A stretch of 40,603 bases of DNA from assembly GCF_900102885.1 (NCBI RefSeq), contig NZ_FNGE01000018.1, forward strand, positions 1-40,603. Reading direction: 5' to 3'. The translations under genes and the position numbers were made by a program. This stretch comes from Paracoccus chinensis. Its GTDB lineage: Bacteria > Pseudomonadota > Alphaproteobacteria > Rhodobacterales > Rhodobacteraceae. Position 1 is the first letter of the stretch. Each line of letters opens with the position of its first letter. Below the pieces are notes generated by a model. It saw nothing but the letters and a program-made list of their open reading frames with translations. It was not told the origin of the DNA and searched no databases. Shown in pieces: positions 1 through 9,293 of the stretch.

Positions 1-138
1 CGATGGCGGGCGGGGCGGTGAGGGCGATGGCGGGGGCCGGGGCACGGAGGATTGAGCCGACAGCCCGCGCGCTGCGCGCAGATGGACCCCCGCATGGCGC
101 AATTGCGCCGGCGGGCGGATTGCCCTTAGCCTGCAGGC

Positions 139-1050
139 ATGGCGATCCTTTACACCCATCCCGCGTCGGAACGGCACGTCACGCCGCCCGGTCACCCCGA
201 GCAGGTTGCCCGCCACGCGGCGGTGCTGGAGGCGCTGGCCGGGCTTGACCTCGACCGCCGCGAAGCGCCGCTGGCCGCCGAAGCCGACGTCCTGCGCTGC
301 CACCCCGCGCGTTACCTCGCTCGGCTGAAGGCAGCGGTCCCGGCGCAGGGGCAGGTGGCGCTGGACGCGGACACCTGGCTTTCCCCGGGCAGCATGGAGG
401 CCGCGCTGCGGGCCGTGGGCGCGGCCTGCGCGGCGGTGGATGCGGTGCTGGCAGGTGAGGACACCCATGCCTTCGTCGCCATGCGCCCGCCGGGGCATCA
501 CGCCGAACGCGAGACGCCGATGGGCTTCTGCCTGCTCGGCACCGCCGCCATCGCGGCGAAACGGGCGCTGGACCACCACGGGCTGGACCGCGTGGCGGTG
601 CTGGACTTCGACGTGCATCACGGCAACGGCACGCAGGACCTGCTGTGGGACGAGGGGCGCGCCTTCTTTGCCTCGACCCACCAGCTGCCGCTTTATCCCG
701 GCACCGGCCGGGCAAGTGAGACCGGCGCGCATGGGCAGGTGATGAACATTCCCCTGCCGCCCGGCTCGGGCGGAGCGCAGGCACGAGCCGCGTGGCGGCA
801 GGTCACGGAGCGGCTGCGCGCCCATGCGCCGCAACTGGTCATCATCTCGGCAGGCTTCGACGCCCATGCGGCGGACCCGCTCGCCTCGCTGGAATGGGAG
901 GACGATGACTTTGCCGCGATCACGGCCATGATCTGCGACGCGGCAGGCGCGGCCCCGGTGGTCTCGGTGCTGGAAGGCGGCTATGATCTGGCCGCGCTGG
1001 GCCGGTCGGCCCGCGCCCATGTCACCGCGCTGCAAGGAACCGCCTCATGA
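139..1050 (+). CDS. histone deacetylase family amidohydrolase
   Basis: A 303-residue zinc-dependent deacetylase of the arginase/deacetylase fold (bacterial HDAC-like or acetylpolyamine amidohydrolase). Such enzymes remove acetyl groups from acetyl-lysine or acetylated polyamines in the cytoplasm. The motif PPGHHAE carries the paired active-site histidines (H120, H121). The Zn ligands are in DFDVHHGNG (D158, H160) and GFDAHAADP (D241). The C-terminal LEGGYD holds the Gly-Gly-Tyr that closes the pocket. The length fits the compact single-domain bacterial class. The ribosome site before the ATG is weak. Its stop overlaps the xseB start (ATGA at 1047-1050), so it probably heads the xseB-ispA-dxs transcript. 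The natural substrate cannot be told from sequence. Confidence 0.93.
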   Translation: MAILYTHPASERHVTPPGHPEQVARHAAVLEALAGLDLDRREAPLAAEADVLRCHPARYLARLKAAVPAQGQVALDADTWLSPGSMEAALRAVGAACAAVDAVLAGEDTHAFVAMRPPGHHAERETPMGFCLLGTAAIAAKRALDHHGLDRVAVLDFDVHHGNGTQDLLWDEGRAFFASTHQLPLYPGTGRASETGAHGQVMNIPLPPGSGGAQARAAWRQVTERLRAHAPQLVIISAGFDAHAADPLASLEWEDDDFAAITAMICDAAGAAPVVSVLEGGYDLAALGRSARAHVTALQGTAS

Positions 1051-1289
1051 CCGACGCCGAAATCGACGGGATGTCCTTCGAGGACGCGATGAAGGAACTC
1101 GAATCGGTCGTAGGCAAGCTGGAACATGGCGAGGCGACGCTGGAGCAGTCCATCGCCCTTTACGAACGCGGCGCGAAGCTGCGCGCTCATTGCGAGCGCC
1201 GGCTGCGCCAGGCCGAGGAGCGGGTCGAGAAGATCATGCTCGCCGCGAATGGAGAGCCCAGCGGGACCACCCCGGTCGAAGGGCTGTAA
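1047..1289 (+). CDS. xseB: exodeoxyribonuclease VII small subunit
   Basis: An 80-residue small subunit of exonuclease VII, which degrades single-stranded DNA to oligonucleotides together with the large subunit XseA (not in this window). The family hallmarks are visible: SFEDAMKELESVVGKLE near the N-terminus, then GEATLEQSIALYERG and a helical stretch LRAHCERRLRQAEERVEKI. The fold is a short coiled helical hairpin. It starts inside the stop of the preceding deacetylase and is followed after 2 bases by ispA, an order (xseB-ispA-dxs) common in proteobacteria. Translational coupling is likely on both sides. Confidence 0.95.
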   Translation: MTDAEIDGMSFEDAMKELESVVGKLEHGEATLEQSIALYERGAKLRAHCERRLRQAEERVEKIMLAANGEPSGTTPVEGL

Positions 1290-1291
1290 GC

Positions 1292-2155
1292 GTGGAGCAC
1301 AGGCTGGAGGAGGTGCAGCGCGCGGTCGCTGCCGCCGTCGAGGCTGCGCTGGCGGACCTGCCGCAGGGCGACCTGACGGAGGCGATGCGCTATGCCGCCA
1401 CGGGGGGCAAGCGCGTGCGGGCCTTCCTGGTGCTGGAATCGGCGCGGCTGTTCGGGGTCGAGGACCTCAGCGCGATTCCGGTCGCCGTGGCGGTGGAACT
1501 GCTGCACGCCTACAGCCTTGTCCATGACGACCTGCCGGCGATGGACGACGACGACCTGCGCCGGGGCCAGCCCACCTGCCACGTCCGCTGGACCGAGGCG
1601 ACGGCGATCCTTGCCGGCGACGCCCTGCAGACGCAGGCCTTCGCCCTGCTCACTGACCCGGTGATCGGTCCGGCCGAGGCGCGGATCGCGCTGGTGGCGC
1701 GGCTGGCCGAGGCCTCGGGCGCGCGCGGCATGGTCTGGGGTCAGGCGCAGGACATCGCGGCTGAGACGGCGGGCACTCCGCTGGATCTTTCCGCCATCGA
1801 GGCCCTGCAGCACGCCAAGACCGGCGCGCTGATCCGCTTTGCCGCGACGGCCGGGGCGATCATCGGCGGCGCCGATCCCGCGCCCTTGCAGGCTTATGCC
1901 GAAAACCTCGGGCTCGCCTTCCAGATCGCCGATGACATCCTCGACGTGACCGCCAGCGCCGAGCAGACCGGCAAGCGCACCGGCAAGGACGAGGCGGCGG
2001 GCAAGGCCACCTTCGTGTCCCTGCTGGGGCTTGACGAGGCGCGGGCGCGGGCCGCCGAGATGGTCGCGCGGGCCGAAGTCGCCTTGGACCCCTATGGCGA
2101 GAGGGCCGGAAACTTGCGGGCCTTGGCGCGTTTCGTTATCCACCGCAGAACCTGA
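1292..2155 (+). CDS. ispA: polyprenyl (farnesyl/geranylgeranyl) diphosphate synthase
   Basis: A 287-residue trans-isoprenyl diphosphate synthase that condenses isopentenyl diphosphate with allylic diphosphates to make farnesyl or geranylgeranyl diphosphate. The first Asp-rich motif is [14 protein letters not shown] (D79, D80, D85) and the second is DDILD (from D214). GGKRVR near the N-terminus is the diphosphate-binding motif. The frame stays open upstream, but the family N-terminus matches a GTG at 1292, two bases after xseB stops, with GAAGGG as a plausible ribosome site. It lies directly upstream of dxs, so supply and elongation of isoprenoid units are co-expressed. Product chain length is not certain from sequence. 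Confidence 0.93.
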   Translation: MEHRLEEVQRAVAAAVEAALADLPQGDLTEAMRYAATGGKRVRAFLVLESARLFGVEDLSAIPVAVAVELLHAYSLVHDDLPAMDDDDLRRGQPTCHVRWTEATAILAGDALQTQAFALLTDPVIGPAEARIALVARLAEASGARGMVWGQAQDIAAETAGTPLDLSAIEALQHAKTGALIRFAATAGAIIGGADPAPLQAYAENLGLAFQIADDILDVTASAEQTGKRTGKDEAAGKATFVSLLGLDEARARAAEMVARAEVALDPYGERAGNLRALARFVIHRRT

Positions 2156-2201
2156 GACCGACCGCCTCCGGGGGGTCCGCCCGCCCGGAAGGGGCCAGCC
2201 C

Positions 2202-4124
2202 ATGACCGACACGACCTCGCGTCCCGCAACGCCGATCCTCGACCGCGTCGCCTCGCCCGCCGACCTCAAGGCGCTGAGCGACCGCCAGCTTCACCAGATG
2301 GCCGACGAATTGCGCGCCGAGACCATCAGCGCCGTCAGCGTGACCGGCGGCCACCTGGGCGCGGGGCTGGGTGTGATCGAGCTGACGGTGGCGCTGCACG
2401 CCGTCTGGGACAGCCCGCGTGACAAGATCATCTGGGACGTGGGCCACCAGTGCTATCCCCACAAGATCCTGACCGGCCGGCGCGACCGCATCCGCACCCT
2501 GCGGATGGAAGGGGGGCTGTCGGGCTTCACCAAGCGGTCGGAAAGCCCACATGACCCCTTCGGGGCGGGCCATTCCTCGACCTCCATCAGCGCGGCGCTG
2601 GGATTCGCCGCCGCCCGCGACCTCGGCGGCGATCCGGGCGACGCCATCGCGGTGATCGGCGACGGCGCCATGAGCGGCGGCATGGCCTTCGAGGCGATGA
2701 ACAACGCGGGCCACATGGGCACGCGGCTGTTCGTGATCCTGAACGACAACGAGATGTCGATCGCCCCGCCGACCGGGGCGCTGTCCACCTACCTGACGCG
2801 GCTTTACACCCAGGGGCCGTTCCAGGAACTGAAGGCCGCAGCCAAGGGGGCGGTCAGCCTGCTGCCCTCGCCCATGCAGCAGGGCGCCCGTCGCGCCAAG
2901 GAGATGCTGAAGGGCATCACCATCGGCGGCACGCTCTTCGAGGAGCTGGGCTTTTCCTATGTTGGCCCCGTGGACGGCCACGACCTCGACCAGCTTCTGC
3001 CGCTGCTGCGGACGGTCAAGGCGCGGGCCGACGGGCCGGTGCTGATCCATGCGGTGACGAAGAAGGGCAAGGGCTACGCCCCGGCCGAGAACGCCGCCGA
3101 CCGGGGCCATGCCCGCGCCAAGTTCGACGTGATCACGGGCGAGCAGGCCAAGGCCAAGTCCAACGCCCCCAGCTACACCAGCGTCTTCGCGAAATCCCTG
3201 ATCGCCCAGGCCGAGCGCGACGACCGCATCGTGGCGATCACCGCCGCCATGCCGGATGGCACCGGCCTGAACCTGTTTGCCGACCGCTTCCCCCGGCGCT
3301 GCTTCGACGTGGGCATCGCCGAGCAGCACGCCGTGACCTTCTCGGCCGGCCTTGCCGCCGGGGGGATGCGGCCCTTCTGCGCGATCTATTCGACCTTCCT
3401 GCAGCGCGGCTATGACCAGGTCGTGCATGACGTGGCGATCCAGCGCCTGCCCGTGCGCTTCGCCATCGACCGCGCCGGGCTTGTCGGCGCCGATGGCGCG
3501 ACCCACGCGGGCGCCTATGACGTGGGTTTCCTCGCCAACCTGCCCGGCTTCGTCGTCATGGCCGCCGCCGACGAGGCGGAACTGGTCCGCATGGTGGCGA
3601 CCGCCGCCGCGCTGGACGACCGCCCCTCGGCCTTCCGCTTCCCCCGCGGCGAGGGCACCGGCGTCGATCTGCCCGAGCGCCCCGAGCCACTGGAAATCGG
3701 CCGCGGCCGCATCGTGGCCGAGGGCGCACGCGTGGCGATCCTGTCCTTCGGCACCCGGCTGTCCGAGGTCCTGCGCGCCCGCGAATCGCTGGCCGCGCGC
3801 GGCCTTGCCCCCACTGTGGCGGACGCCCGCTTCGCCAAGCCGCTGGACCGCGAGCTGATCCTGCGGCTGGTGCGCGAGCACGAGGCGCTGATCACCATCG
3901 AGGAGGGCGCCATCGGCGGCTTCGGCAGCCATGTGGCACAACTGCTGGCGGAAGCAGGCATCTTCGACCGCGGCTTCCGCTTCCGCAGCATGGTCCTGCC
4001 CGACACCTTCATCGACCACGCGAGCCCCGAGGCGATGTACCGCGCCGCCGCCATGGACGCGCCGCAGATCGAGGCCAAGGTGCTGGAGGTTCTGGGGGTG
4101 GCGAGGCTGGACAGATACGCATAA
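2202..4124 (+). CDS. dxs: 1-deoxy-D-xylulose-5-phosphate synthase
   Basis: A 640-residue thiamine-diphosphate enzyme that makes 1-deoxyxylulose 5-phosphate from pyruvate and glyceraldehyde 3-phosphate, the first step of the MEP isoprenoid pathway and a feed to thiamine and pyridoxal. The N-terminal domain has [14 protein letters not shown] (D154) and NDNEMS (about 181-187), which bind Mg-TPP. The second domain has GIAEQHAV with the catalytic Glu at about 374. The C-terminal transketolase domain carries [12 protein letters not shown]. The chosen ATG follows GGAAGGGG by a good distance; the frame is open further upstream, but that part overlaps ispA and is not conserved. Length is normal for the family. 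Confidence 0.97.
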   Translation: MTDTTSRPATPILDRVASPADLKALSDRQLHQMADELRAETISAVSVTGGHLGAGLGVIELTVALHAVWDSPRDKIIWDVGHQCYPHKILTGRRDRIRTLRMEGGLSGFTKRSESPHDPFGAGHSSTSISAALGFAAARDLGGDPGDAIAVIGDGAMSGGMAFEAMNNAGHMGTRLFVILNDNEMSIAPPTGALSTYLTRLYTQGPFQELKAAAKGAVSLLPSPMQQGARRAKEMLKGITIGGTLFEELGFSYVGPVDGHDLDQLLPLLRTVKARADGPVLIHAVTKKGKGYAPAENAADRGHARAKFDVITGEQAKAKSNAPSYTSVFAKSLIAQAERDDRIVAITAAMPDGTGLNLFADRFPRRCFDVGIAEQHAVTFSAGLAAGGMRPFCAIYSTFLQRGYDQVVHDVAIQRLPVRFAIDRAGLVGADGATHAGAYDVGFLANLPGFVVMAAADEAELVRMVATAAALDDRPSAFRFPRGEGTGVDLPERPEPLEIGRGRIVAEGARVAILSFGTRLSEVLRARESLAARGLAPTVADARFAKPLDRELILRLVREHEALITIEEGAIGGFGSHVAQLLAEAGIFDRGFRFRSMVLPDTFIDHASPEAMYRAAAMDAPQIEAKVLEVLGVARLDRYA

Positions 4125-4131
4125 CCTGTGA

Positions 4132-4154
4132 TTGTGAGGGCGATTATCTCACAA
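4132..4154. promoter_or_regulatory. inverted repeat TTGTGAG-N9-CTCACAA
   Basis: A perfect 7-bp dyad (4132-4138 and 4148-4154) with a 9-base centre lies just after dxs and 13 bases before the start of the next gene. The stretch is clearly AT-richer than its surroundings. It could be an operator, or a weak hairpin ending the dxs transcript; no T-run follows it. Confidence 0.4.
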
Positions 4155-4167
4155 CTCCGGGTTAACG

Positions 4168-4950
4168 ATGAAGATTGCCGTCTGCTTTTTCGGCCTGTCC
4201 CGCGCGCTTGCCACGACCCATGAAAGCATCGCCCGGAATGTCATCGAGCCCTGCCGCAGGCATGGCGAGACGGTGACGCTGGCGCATCTCTACCATCAGG
4301 CGCGGGTCCAGAGCGCAAGATCCGGCGAGAACGCGGACCTGGACCCGGACGACTACCGGCTGCTGGATCTCGACGCGGTTGCGTTGCGCTTCACGGTGCC
4401 GTCGCAGCTCGCGGGCATCCTCGAGGACATGAAGCCCCATGGGGATGCCTGGGACAACGGCTTCTCGAGCCTGAGCAACCTCATCCGCCAGCTCTATTCC
4501 CTGTCGGCTTCCTTCAAGATGGCGCAGTTGCATGATCCGGACATCGTGCTGTTCTGCCGTCCGGACCTGATCTACCACGACAGCCTCGAACCGGTGCTGG
4601 AGACGCTTGTGCAGGAAAAGGGCGACCTGGTCGCCCTGCCCGACTGGCATCACTGGAAGGGCGGCTACAACGACCGCTTTGCCCTGTGCCGGGGTATCCG
4701 GGCGGCGCAGGCTTATGCCGAGCGGCTGCACGTCGTTCACGACTATGTCGCCCGGAAGCGGAAGGCGCTGCACTCGGAAAGGCTGCTGCGCTTCGCACTG
4801 GAAAGGGCGGGCATCCCGACCATGGTGTTTCCCCAAAGGGCAAGCCGCGTACGTGCCGGCGGCCTGCTGGTCGAGGAAAAGTTCTGGAAGTCGAAAGCCA
4901 GCAAGCTTCCCTATCTGCAGGACCCCTTGCCGGAGATTCAGGCGACCTGA
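4168..4950 (+). CDS. putative glycosyltransferase-like protein of unknown function
   Basis: A 260-residue cytoplasmic protein that I do not firmly recognise. The N-terminus KIAVCFFGLSRAL is a hydrophobic strand followed by a small-residue turn, as in nucleotide-sugar enzymes of GT-A type. A later FCRPDLIYHD follows a hydrophobic strand and could act as an acidic metal-binding motif. HHWKGGYNDRFALC and a C-terminal ALHSERLLRFAL also look like glycosyltransferase substrate segments. There is no signal peptide or membrane helix. It stands alone between dxs and a secreted SH3 protein and its ribosome site is poor. A role in surface sugar or glycoprotein synthesis is inference only. Confidence 0.7.
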   Translation: MKIAVCFFGLSRALATTHESIARNVIEPCRRHGETVTLAHLYHQARVQSARSGENADLDPDDYRLLDLDAVALRFTVPSQLAGILEDMKPHGDAWDNGFSSLSNLIRQLYSLSASFKMAQLHDPDIVLFCRPDLIYHDSLEPVLETLVQEKGDLVALPDWHHWKGGYNDRFALCRGIRAAQAYAERLHVVHDYVARKRKALHSERLLRFALERAGIPTMVFPQRASRVRAGGLLVEEKFWKSKASKLPYLQDPLPEIQAT

Positions 4951-5107
4951 CCAGACCCTTGCGATGCGCCATGCCTTTTGGCCGGACAGGCGGTGCAACT
5001 CCGGCCCGCTCTCATGCCCGTGTTGGCGGCCCGGCTCATTCATCATGGCGGCAGGGCAGGTGATGGGGCATCCTTTCCCGGCCATTGCCTGACACCCGAG
5101 GTTTTCC

Positions 5108-5719
5108 ATGCGCCTTGTCGCCGTTCTTGCCCTGACGCTCTCGCTGGCCGGCCCCGCCGCCGCGCAGACCATGCTGCCCACGCTTTACGACGTGACGGGC
5201 GTCAAGGCGGACGACGTGCTGAACATACGGGCAATGCCGGACGCCTCCTCCTCGATCCTGTCCGAGCTGCCGCATGACGCCACGGGGGTCGAGGTGATCG
5301 AGACGCGGTCGGGCTGGGCGCGGGTCAACACCTTCGAGCGCTCGGGCTGGGTCAACATGCGCTATCTCAAGGAACGCCCCGACGTGTGGAGGAAGGGCGA
5401 GATCCCGGCGACGCTGAACTGCCTGGGGACCGAGCCCTTCTGGACGCTGCGGCAGGTCGGCAACAACATCGTCTACGAGACGCCCGAGCAGTCGCGCCCC
5501 CTGCAGCGGCGGGTGGTGGTGGACAACCCTGCCCGGCGCGAGCCCGCCCGCAGCATCGTCGCGGGCGATGACAACGGGCGGCTGACGGTGGTGCTGACGC
5601 CTGCGCAATGCACAGACGGGATGTCGGACCGCTTCTTCGGGCTGTCGGCGACGCTGCTGTTCGAGGGCGCAGGCCAGGCCACGCGGATGGAGAACGGCTG
5701 CTGCCGGATCACGCCCTGA
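5108..5719 (+). CDS. secreted SH3-domain protein (COG3650-like)
   Basis: A 203-residue exported protein. Residues 1-20 form a signal peptide ending in AGPAAAQ. Residues about 30-85 form a bacterial SH3 domain (VLNIRAMPDASSSI, then GWARVNT and GWVNMRYLKE), a fold often used for binding cell-wall peptides. The C-terminal half, from CLGTEPFWTLR to the GCCRITP end, resembles the domain that follows SH3 in COG3650 proteins; its cysteines may form disulfides. Function is unknown; an envelope role is inferred. The last 11 bases overlap the end of the convergent epimerase-like gene. Confidence 0.85.
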   Translation: MRLVAVLALTLSLAGPAAAQTMLPTLYDVTGVKADDVLNIRAMPDASSSILSELPHDATGVEVIETRSGWARVNTFERSGWVNMRYLKERPDVWRKGEIPATLNCLGTEPFWTLRQVGNNIVYETPEQSRPLQRRVVVDNPARREPARSIVAGDDNGRLTVVLTPAQCTDGMSDRFFGLSATLLFEGAGQATRMENGCCRITP

Positions 5720-6575
5720 CGGATTCCTCGGCCAGGATCGCGGCCAGCCCGCTGCGATAGTCGGGGTGGATCAGGCGGATGCCGAGGTTGTGCTTGATCC
5801 GGTCGTTCGAGACGCGCTTGCTTTCGGCATAGAAGCTGCGCGCCATGGGCGTCATCTCGGCAGTGGCGAAATCCTCGGCGGGTGGAGGAGGCAGGCCCAG
5901 CAGGCGGGCTGCATGTTCCAGCACGTCCTCGGGCGGGGCCGGGTCGTCGTCGCAGAGGTTATAGATCGCGCCGGGATCGGGGCGGGCAATCGAGGCCGCC
6001 AGAACCTGCGCGATATCCTCGGCATGGATGCGCGAGAACACCTGGCCCGGCTTGATGATGCGCCGGGCGGTACCGTTGCGGACCTTCTCGAAAGGGCCTC
6101 GTCCGGGGCCGTAGATCCCGGCAAGGCGGAAAATGTGCAGCGGCAGGCCGTGGTCTGCGGCCAGCGTCTGCCAGCCCGCTTCCGCCGCCACGCGGTCGCG
6201 CCCCCGGCGGGTCGAGGGCGCGAGGTCCGAATCCTCGTCCACCCACTCCCCCTGCCGGTCGCCATAGACGCCGGTGGTGGACAGATACCCGAGCCAACGC
6301 GCGGGGCTTGCCGCGATGGACGGGCCGAAGTCGCGCAGAGCGGGGCATTCGCCCCCATCCGGCCCTGCGCTGATCAGGATTGCGTCGGCGTGGGCGATCT
6401 CGGCGCGGACCGCATCTTCCTCGCCGGGCCAGTGCAGGGGGGTGGCACCCGTGGTTGCGACTCGGGCGGGATCGTCGCGGCTCGTGCCGGTGACGGACCA
6501 GCCTTGCGGCACAAGCCGCCGAGTCAGGAAGCCTGCGGAATAGCCGTGTCCCAGCACCACCAAGCGCGGGCTCAT
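5709..6575 (-). CDS. NAD(P)-dependent epimerase/dehydratase-like (extended SDR) protein
   Basis: A 288-residue Rossmann protein of the atypical extended short-chain dehydrogenase type. The N-terminus [12 protein letters not shown] is a variant of the dinucleotide-binding glycine motif. [18 protein letters not shown] matches the TTGVYG segment of this subgroup (YeeZ-like). In classical SDRs a YxxxK pair follows; here [10 protein letters not shown] takes that place, so catalysis may be lost or altered. [10 protein letters not shown] and YNLCDDDP are typical C-terminal family motifs. The start overlaps the stop of the flavin monooxygenase gene by 4 bases, so they are co-translated. The frame is open far upstream, but only as an antisense shadow. 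The substrate is unknown. Confidence 0.88.
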   Translation of the reverse strand: MSPRLVVLGHGYSAGFLTRRLVPQGWSVTGTSRDDPARVATTGATPLHWPGEEDAVRAEIAHADAILISAGPDGGECPALRDFGPSIAASPARWLGYLSTTGVYGDRQGEWVDEDSDLAPSTRRGRDRVAAEAGWQTLAADHGLPLHIFRLAGIYGPGRGPFEKVRNGTARRIIKPGQVFSRIHAEDIAQVLAASIARPDPGAIYNLCDDDPAPPEDVLEHAARLLGLPPPPAEDFATAEMTPMARSFYAESKRVSNDRIKHNLGIRLIHPDYRSGLAAILAEESVRA

Positions 6576-7561
6576 GGCCGGGAAAGCCCCAGCACCTCGG
6601 CCCCGATGGCAAAGGAACGCGCGCGCGCCTCGGGATCCCAGATGTTGCCGGTCAGGATCAGCTCGTCGGGCTTGTAGCGGGCGACCATCGCGTCGATCTG
6701 CGACTTCACCGTCTGGGGGGCTCCCACGGCGCTGACGCTCAGCACCCGGTCCACCATCGACTGGTATTGCGCGGGCACGACCATATCGAGGTCGTCCACC
6801 GGCGCGGGCAGCAGGCCGGGATTGCCGGTCCTGAGCCGGAAGAACTGGATCTGCGAGCTGGTCCGCAGCCTGCGCGCCTCCTCGTCCGTGTCCGCCGCGA
6901 TCAGGTTCGCCGCCAGCATGAAGCGCGGGCTGTCGCCCCAGGGTCCCGGCTGGAAGCGGTCGCGGTAAAGCGCCACCGCGTCGTCCAGCGCGTCGGGGGC
7001 GAAATGCGAGGCGAAGGCGTAGGGAAGGCCCAGCGCCGCCGCGAGGCTCGCGCCGTAAAGCGACGAGCCGAGGATCCAGACCGGCACGTTCGTTCCCTGC
7101 CCGGGATGGGCGGCGACCGCCGCACCGGGCCGCTCGGGGCCGAAGTAATGCAGCAGCTCGACCACGTCGTTGGGGAAATCCTCGTTGCGCGACTGGCCGC
7201 GCCGCAGCGCGTGCATCACCGCCCCATCGCCGCCGGGCGCGCGGCCGAGGCCAAGGTCGATGCGCGGGCCGTGGATGGTGGCAAGCGTCCCGAAGGCCTC
7301 GGCCACCGCCAGCGGTGCGTGGTTCGGCAGCATGATGCCGCCCGCGCCAATGCGGATGGTCCTGGTGTGATCGGCGATATGGCCGATCAGCACCGCCGTC
7401 GCGGCGCTGGCGATGCCGGGCATGTTGTGATGCTCGGCCAGCCAGAAGCGCTTGTAGCCCTGCGCCTCCGCCGCCTGTGCCAGCTTCACGCTGCTGGCGA
7501 TTGCAGCCTTTGCATCCGAGCCCTCGGGCACCGGCGCGAGATCGAGAATAGAGATGTCCAT
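6572..7561 (-). CDS. luciferase-like (LLM class) flavin-dependent monooxygenase
   Basis: A 329-residue TIM-barrel flavin enzyme of the bacterial luciferase superfamily, similar to the YhbW/alkanal monooxygenase-like group. Motifs in order: [12 protein letters not shown] near the N-terminus, [33 protein letters not shown], then [11 protein letters not shown]. These are the strand ends that bind FMN and shape the pocket. [15 protein letters not shown] is the phosphate-binding region. The ATG at 7561 fits the family N-terminus and has GGGGG just upstream; an in-frame start at 7603 would add 14 untypical residues. It leads a two-gene operon with the SDR-like gene and is divergent from amn. Its substrate is unknown. 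Confidence 0.9.
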   Translation of the reverse strand: MDISILDLAPVPEGSDAKAAIASSVKLAQAAEAQGYKRFWLAEHHNMPGIASAATAVLIGHIADHTRTIRIGAGGIMLPNHAPLAVAEAFGTLATIHGPRIDLGLGRAPGGDGAVMHALRRGQSRNEDFPNDVVELLHYFGPERPGAAVAAHPGQGTNVPVWILGSSLYGASLAAALGLPYAFASHFAPDALDDAVALYRDRFQPGPWGDSPRFMLAANLIAADTDEEARRLRTSSQIQFFRLRTGNPGLLPAPVDDLDMVVPAQYQSMVDRVLSVSAVGAPQTVKSQIDAMVARYKPDELILTGNIWDPEARARSFAIGAEVLGLSRP

Positions 7562-7640
7562 GCCCCCGAGATAGGCGTCCCCTCCCCGTCTTGCCAGTGT
7601 CACGGGCCCCTGACACTCTCGGGGTCAAAGGAGCCTGCCC

Positions 7641-9122
7641 ATGGACCAGATGTCCCGCCTCTTGCCCGTCGAGACCCCCGAGCCGGTCGGGCGCGAATAT
7701 TTCGACGACCCCCATGCGGCCGTGGAACGCCTGATCGAGCTTTACGACCGCGCCACGGGCTGGCTGCTGGACCGCTTTGTCGGCACGCTGCGGGGCGGAC
7801 CGCCCCCGGCCGCGCGCTTCCGCGCCTTCTACCCCGAGGTCCGGCTGACCACCTCGAGCCACCAGCAGGCCGATTCCCGGCTGGCTTTCGGCCATGTCAC
7901 CCTGCCGGGCAGCTACGGGGCGACGATCACGCGGCCCGACCTGTTCCGCGACTACCTCACGCAGCAGATCGGCCTGCTGATCCGCAACCACGAGGTGCCG
8001 GTCTCGGTGGGGGAAAGCGAGACCCCGATCCCGGTGCATTTCGCGGTTGCCACGCAAAGCGACCTGAACGTGCCGCAGGAAGGCGTGCTGGACTATTCCC
8101 TGCGCGACATCTTCGACGTGCCGGACCTCGTGACGATGAACGACGACATCGTGAACGGGGTGGCCGACACGCTGCTGGACGGGACGCGCCACCTTGCGCC
8201 CTTCACGGCGCAGCGGGTGGATTACTCGCTGGCGCGGCTGGCGCATTACACGGCGACCGCGCCGGACCATTTCCAGAGCTTCGTCCTGTTCACCAACTAC
8301 CAGTTCTACGTGGACGAGTTCGAGGCCTTCGCCCGGAAGGCCTTGGCCGACCCCGCCTCGGGCTACACCTCCTTCGTCGGTCCCGGGAACCACATGATCG
8401 AGCGGCCCGACGACGCCTCGGTGCCGGTCGCCAAGACCCCGCAGATGCCGGCCTATCACCTCAAGCGGCCGGACGGGCAGGGGATCACGCTGGTCAACAT
8501 CGGCGTGGGGCCGTCGAACGCCAAGACCGCGACCGACCACATCGCCGTGCTGCGGCCCCATGCCTGGCTGATGGTCGGCCATTGCGCGGGGCTCAGGAAC
8601 AGCCAGCGGCTGGGGGACTACGTACTCGCCCACGCCTATCTGCGGCTGGACCACGTGCTGGACGACGACCTGCCGGTCTGGGTGCCGCTGCCGACGCTGG
8701 CCGAGGTGCAGGTGGCGCTGCAGGAGGCCGTGGCCGAGATCACCGAGCTCGACGGCTTCGAGCTGAAGCGGATCATGCGCACGGGCACCGTCGCCACCAT
8801 CGACAACCGCAACTGGGAACTGCGCGACACGCCGGTCCACCGCCTCAGCCTCAGCCGCGCCATCGCGCTGGACATGGAAAGCGCCACCATCGCCGCCAAC
8901 GGCTTCCGCTTCCGGGTGCCCTATGGCACGCTTCTGTGCGTCAGCGACAAGCCCCTGCATGGCGAGTTGAAGCTGCCCGGCATGGCGACCGACTTCTATC
9001 GCACGCAGGTGTCCAGCCATCTGCTGATCGGCATCCGCGCGATGGAGAAGCTGCGTGCCACCCCCGTCGAGCGGCTGCATTCCCGCAAGCTGCGGTCCTT
9101 CCACGAGACCGCCTTTCTGTGA
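7641..9122 (+). CDS. amn: AMP nucleosidase
   Basis: A 493-residue cytoplasmic enzyme that hydrolyses AMP to adenine and ribose 5-phosphate, adjusting the adenylate pool. The N-terminal domain includes FRAFYPEVRLTTSS. The C-terminal half is a nucleoside phosphorylase fold: TLVNIGVGPSNAKTATDH binds phosphate, AWLMVGHCAGLRNSQ follows, and LDMESATIAANGFRF carries the ribose- and base-binding Met-Glu pair. The length is close to E. coli Amn. AAGGAG at 7628-7633 supports the ATG. It is divergent from the luciferase-like gene, with 79 bases between the starts, and is followed by a long hairpin. Confidence 0.95.
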   Translation: MDQMSRLLPVETPEPVGREYFDDPHAAVERLIELYDRATGWLLDRFVGTLRGGPPPAARFRAFYPEVRLTTSSHQQADSRLAFGHVTLPGSYGATITRPDLFRDYLTQQIGLLIRNHEVPVSVGESETPIPVHFAVATQSDLNVPQEGVLDYSLRDIFDVPDLVTMNDDIVNGVADTLLDGTRHLAPFTAQRVDYSLARLAHYTATAPDHFQSFVLFTNYQFYVDEFEAFARKALADPASGYTSFVGPGNHMIERPDDASVPVAKTPQMPAYHLKRPDGQGITLVNIGVGPSNAKTATDHIAVLRPHAWLMVGHCAGLRNSQRLGDYVLAHAYLRLDHVLDDDLPVWVPLPTLAEVQVALQEAVAEITELDGFELKRIMRTGTVATIDNRNWELRDTPVHRLSLSRAIALDMESATIAANGFRFRVPYGTLLCVSDKPLHGELKLPGMATDFYRTQVSSHLLIGIRAMEKLRATPVERLHSRKLRSFHETAFL

Positions 9123-9136
9123 CCTCGGGTCCGGAA

Positions 9137-9193
9137 AGGCCCTTTTCGGGCCATCTGCCGCCATCCGGCGCAAGGAAGGGCCGAAAAGGGCTT
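9137..9193 (+). terminator. long stem-loop after amn
   Basis: Bases 9137-9152 pair with 9178-9193 as a 16-bp stem with one G-G mismatch and one G-T pair around a 25-base loop. The left arm can also fold alone as GGCCC-TTTTC-GGGCC. It lies 15 bases after the amn stop and touches the putative -35 of the next gene. Likely amn termination or mRNA 3' protection; no real T-run follows. Confidence 0.5.
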
Positions 9194-9220
9194 GAAATAT
9201 TGAGGCAAACGGGCTGTAGC
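9192..9220 (+). promoter_or_regulatory. candidate promoter of the HU gene
   Basis: TTGAAA (9192-9197), a 17-base spacer, then TGTAGC (9215-9220). The -35 matches the sigma-70 consensus at 5 of 6 bases and the -10 at 3 of 6. It would give a leader of about 65 bases before the HU start at 9294, where AGGAGA provides the ribosome site. Confidence 0.5.
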
Positions 9221-9293
9221 AGGGCCATGCCAGCTTGACTGGCGCCGGATATGCCCGCCAGAACGCGCGCGCCCAACGAGGAGACAGGTTCCA

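Noticed and set aside
1..138. Possible coding end or divergent gene at the left edge
   Set aside because: Several frames are open, one minus frame has a hydrophobic signal-like stretch, but 138 bases without a known motif or clear start cannot support a gene.
2136..4019. A 627-codon minus-strand frame across dxs
   Set aside because: It is antisense to a perfectly conserved dxs, has His/Gly/Asp-rich composition typical of GC shadows, and no domain.
4951..5107. Gap between the orphan gene and the SH3 gene
   Set aside because: Checked for promoter, hairpin or small gene; nothing convincing.
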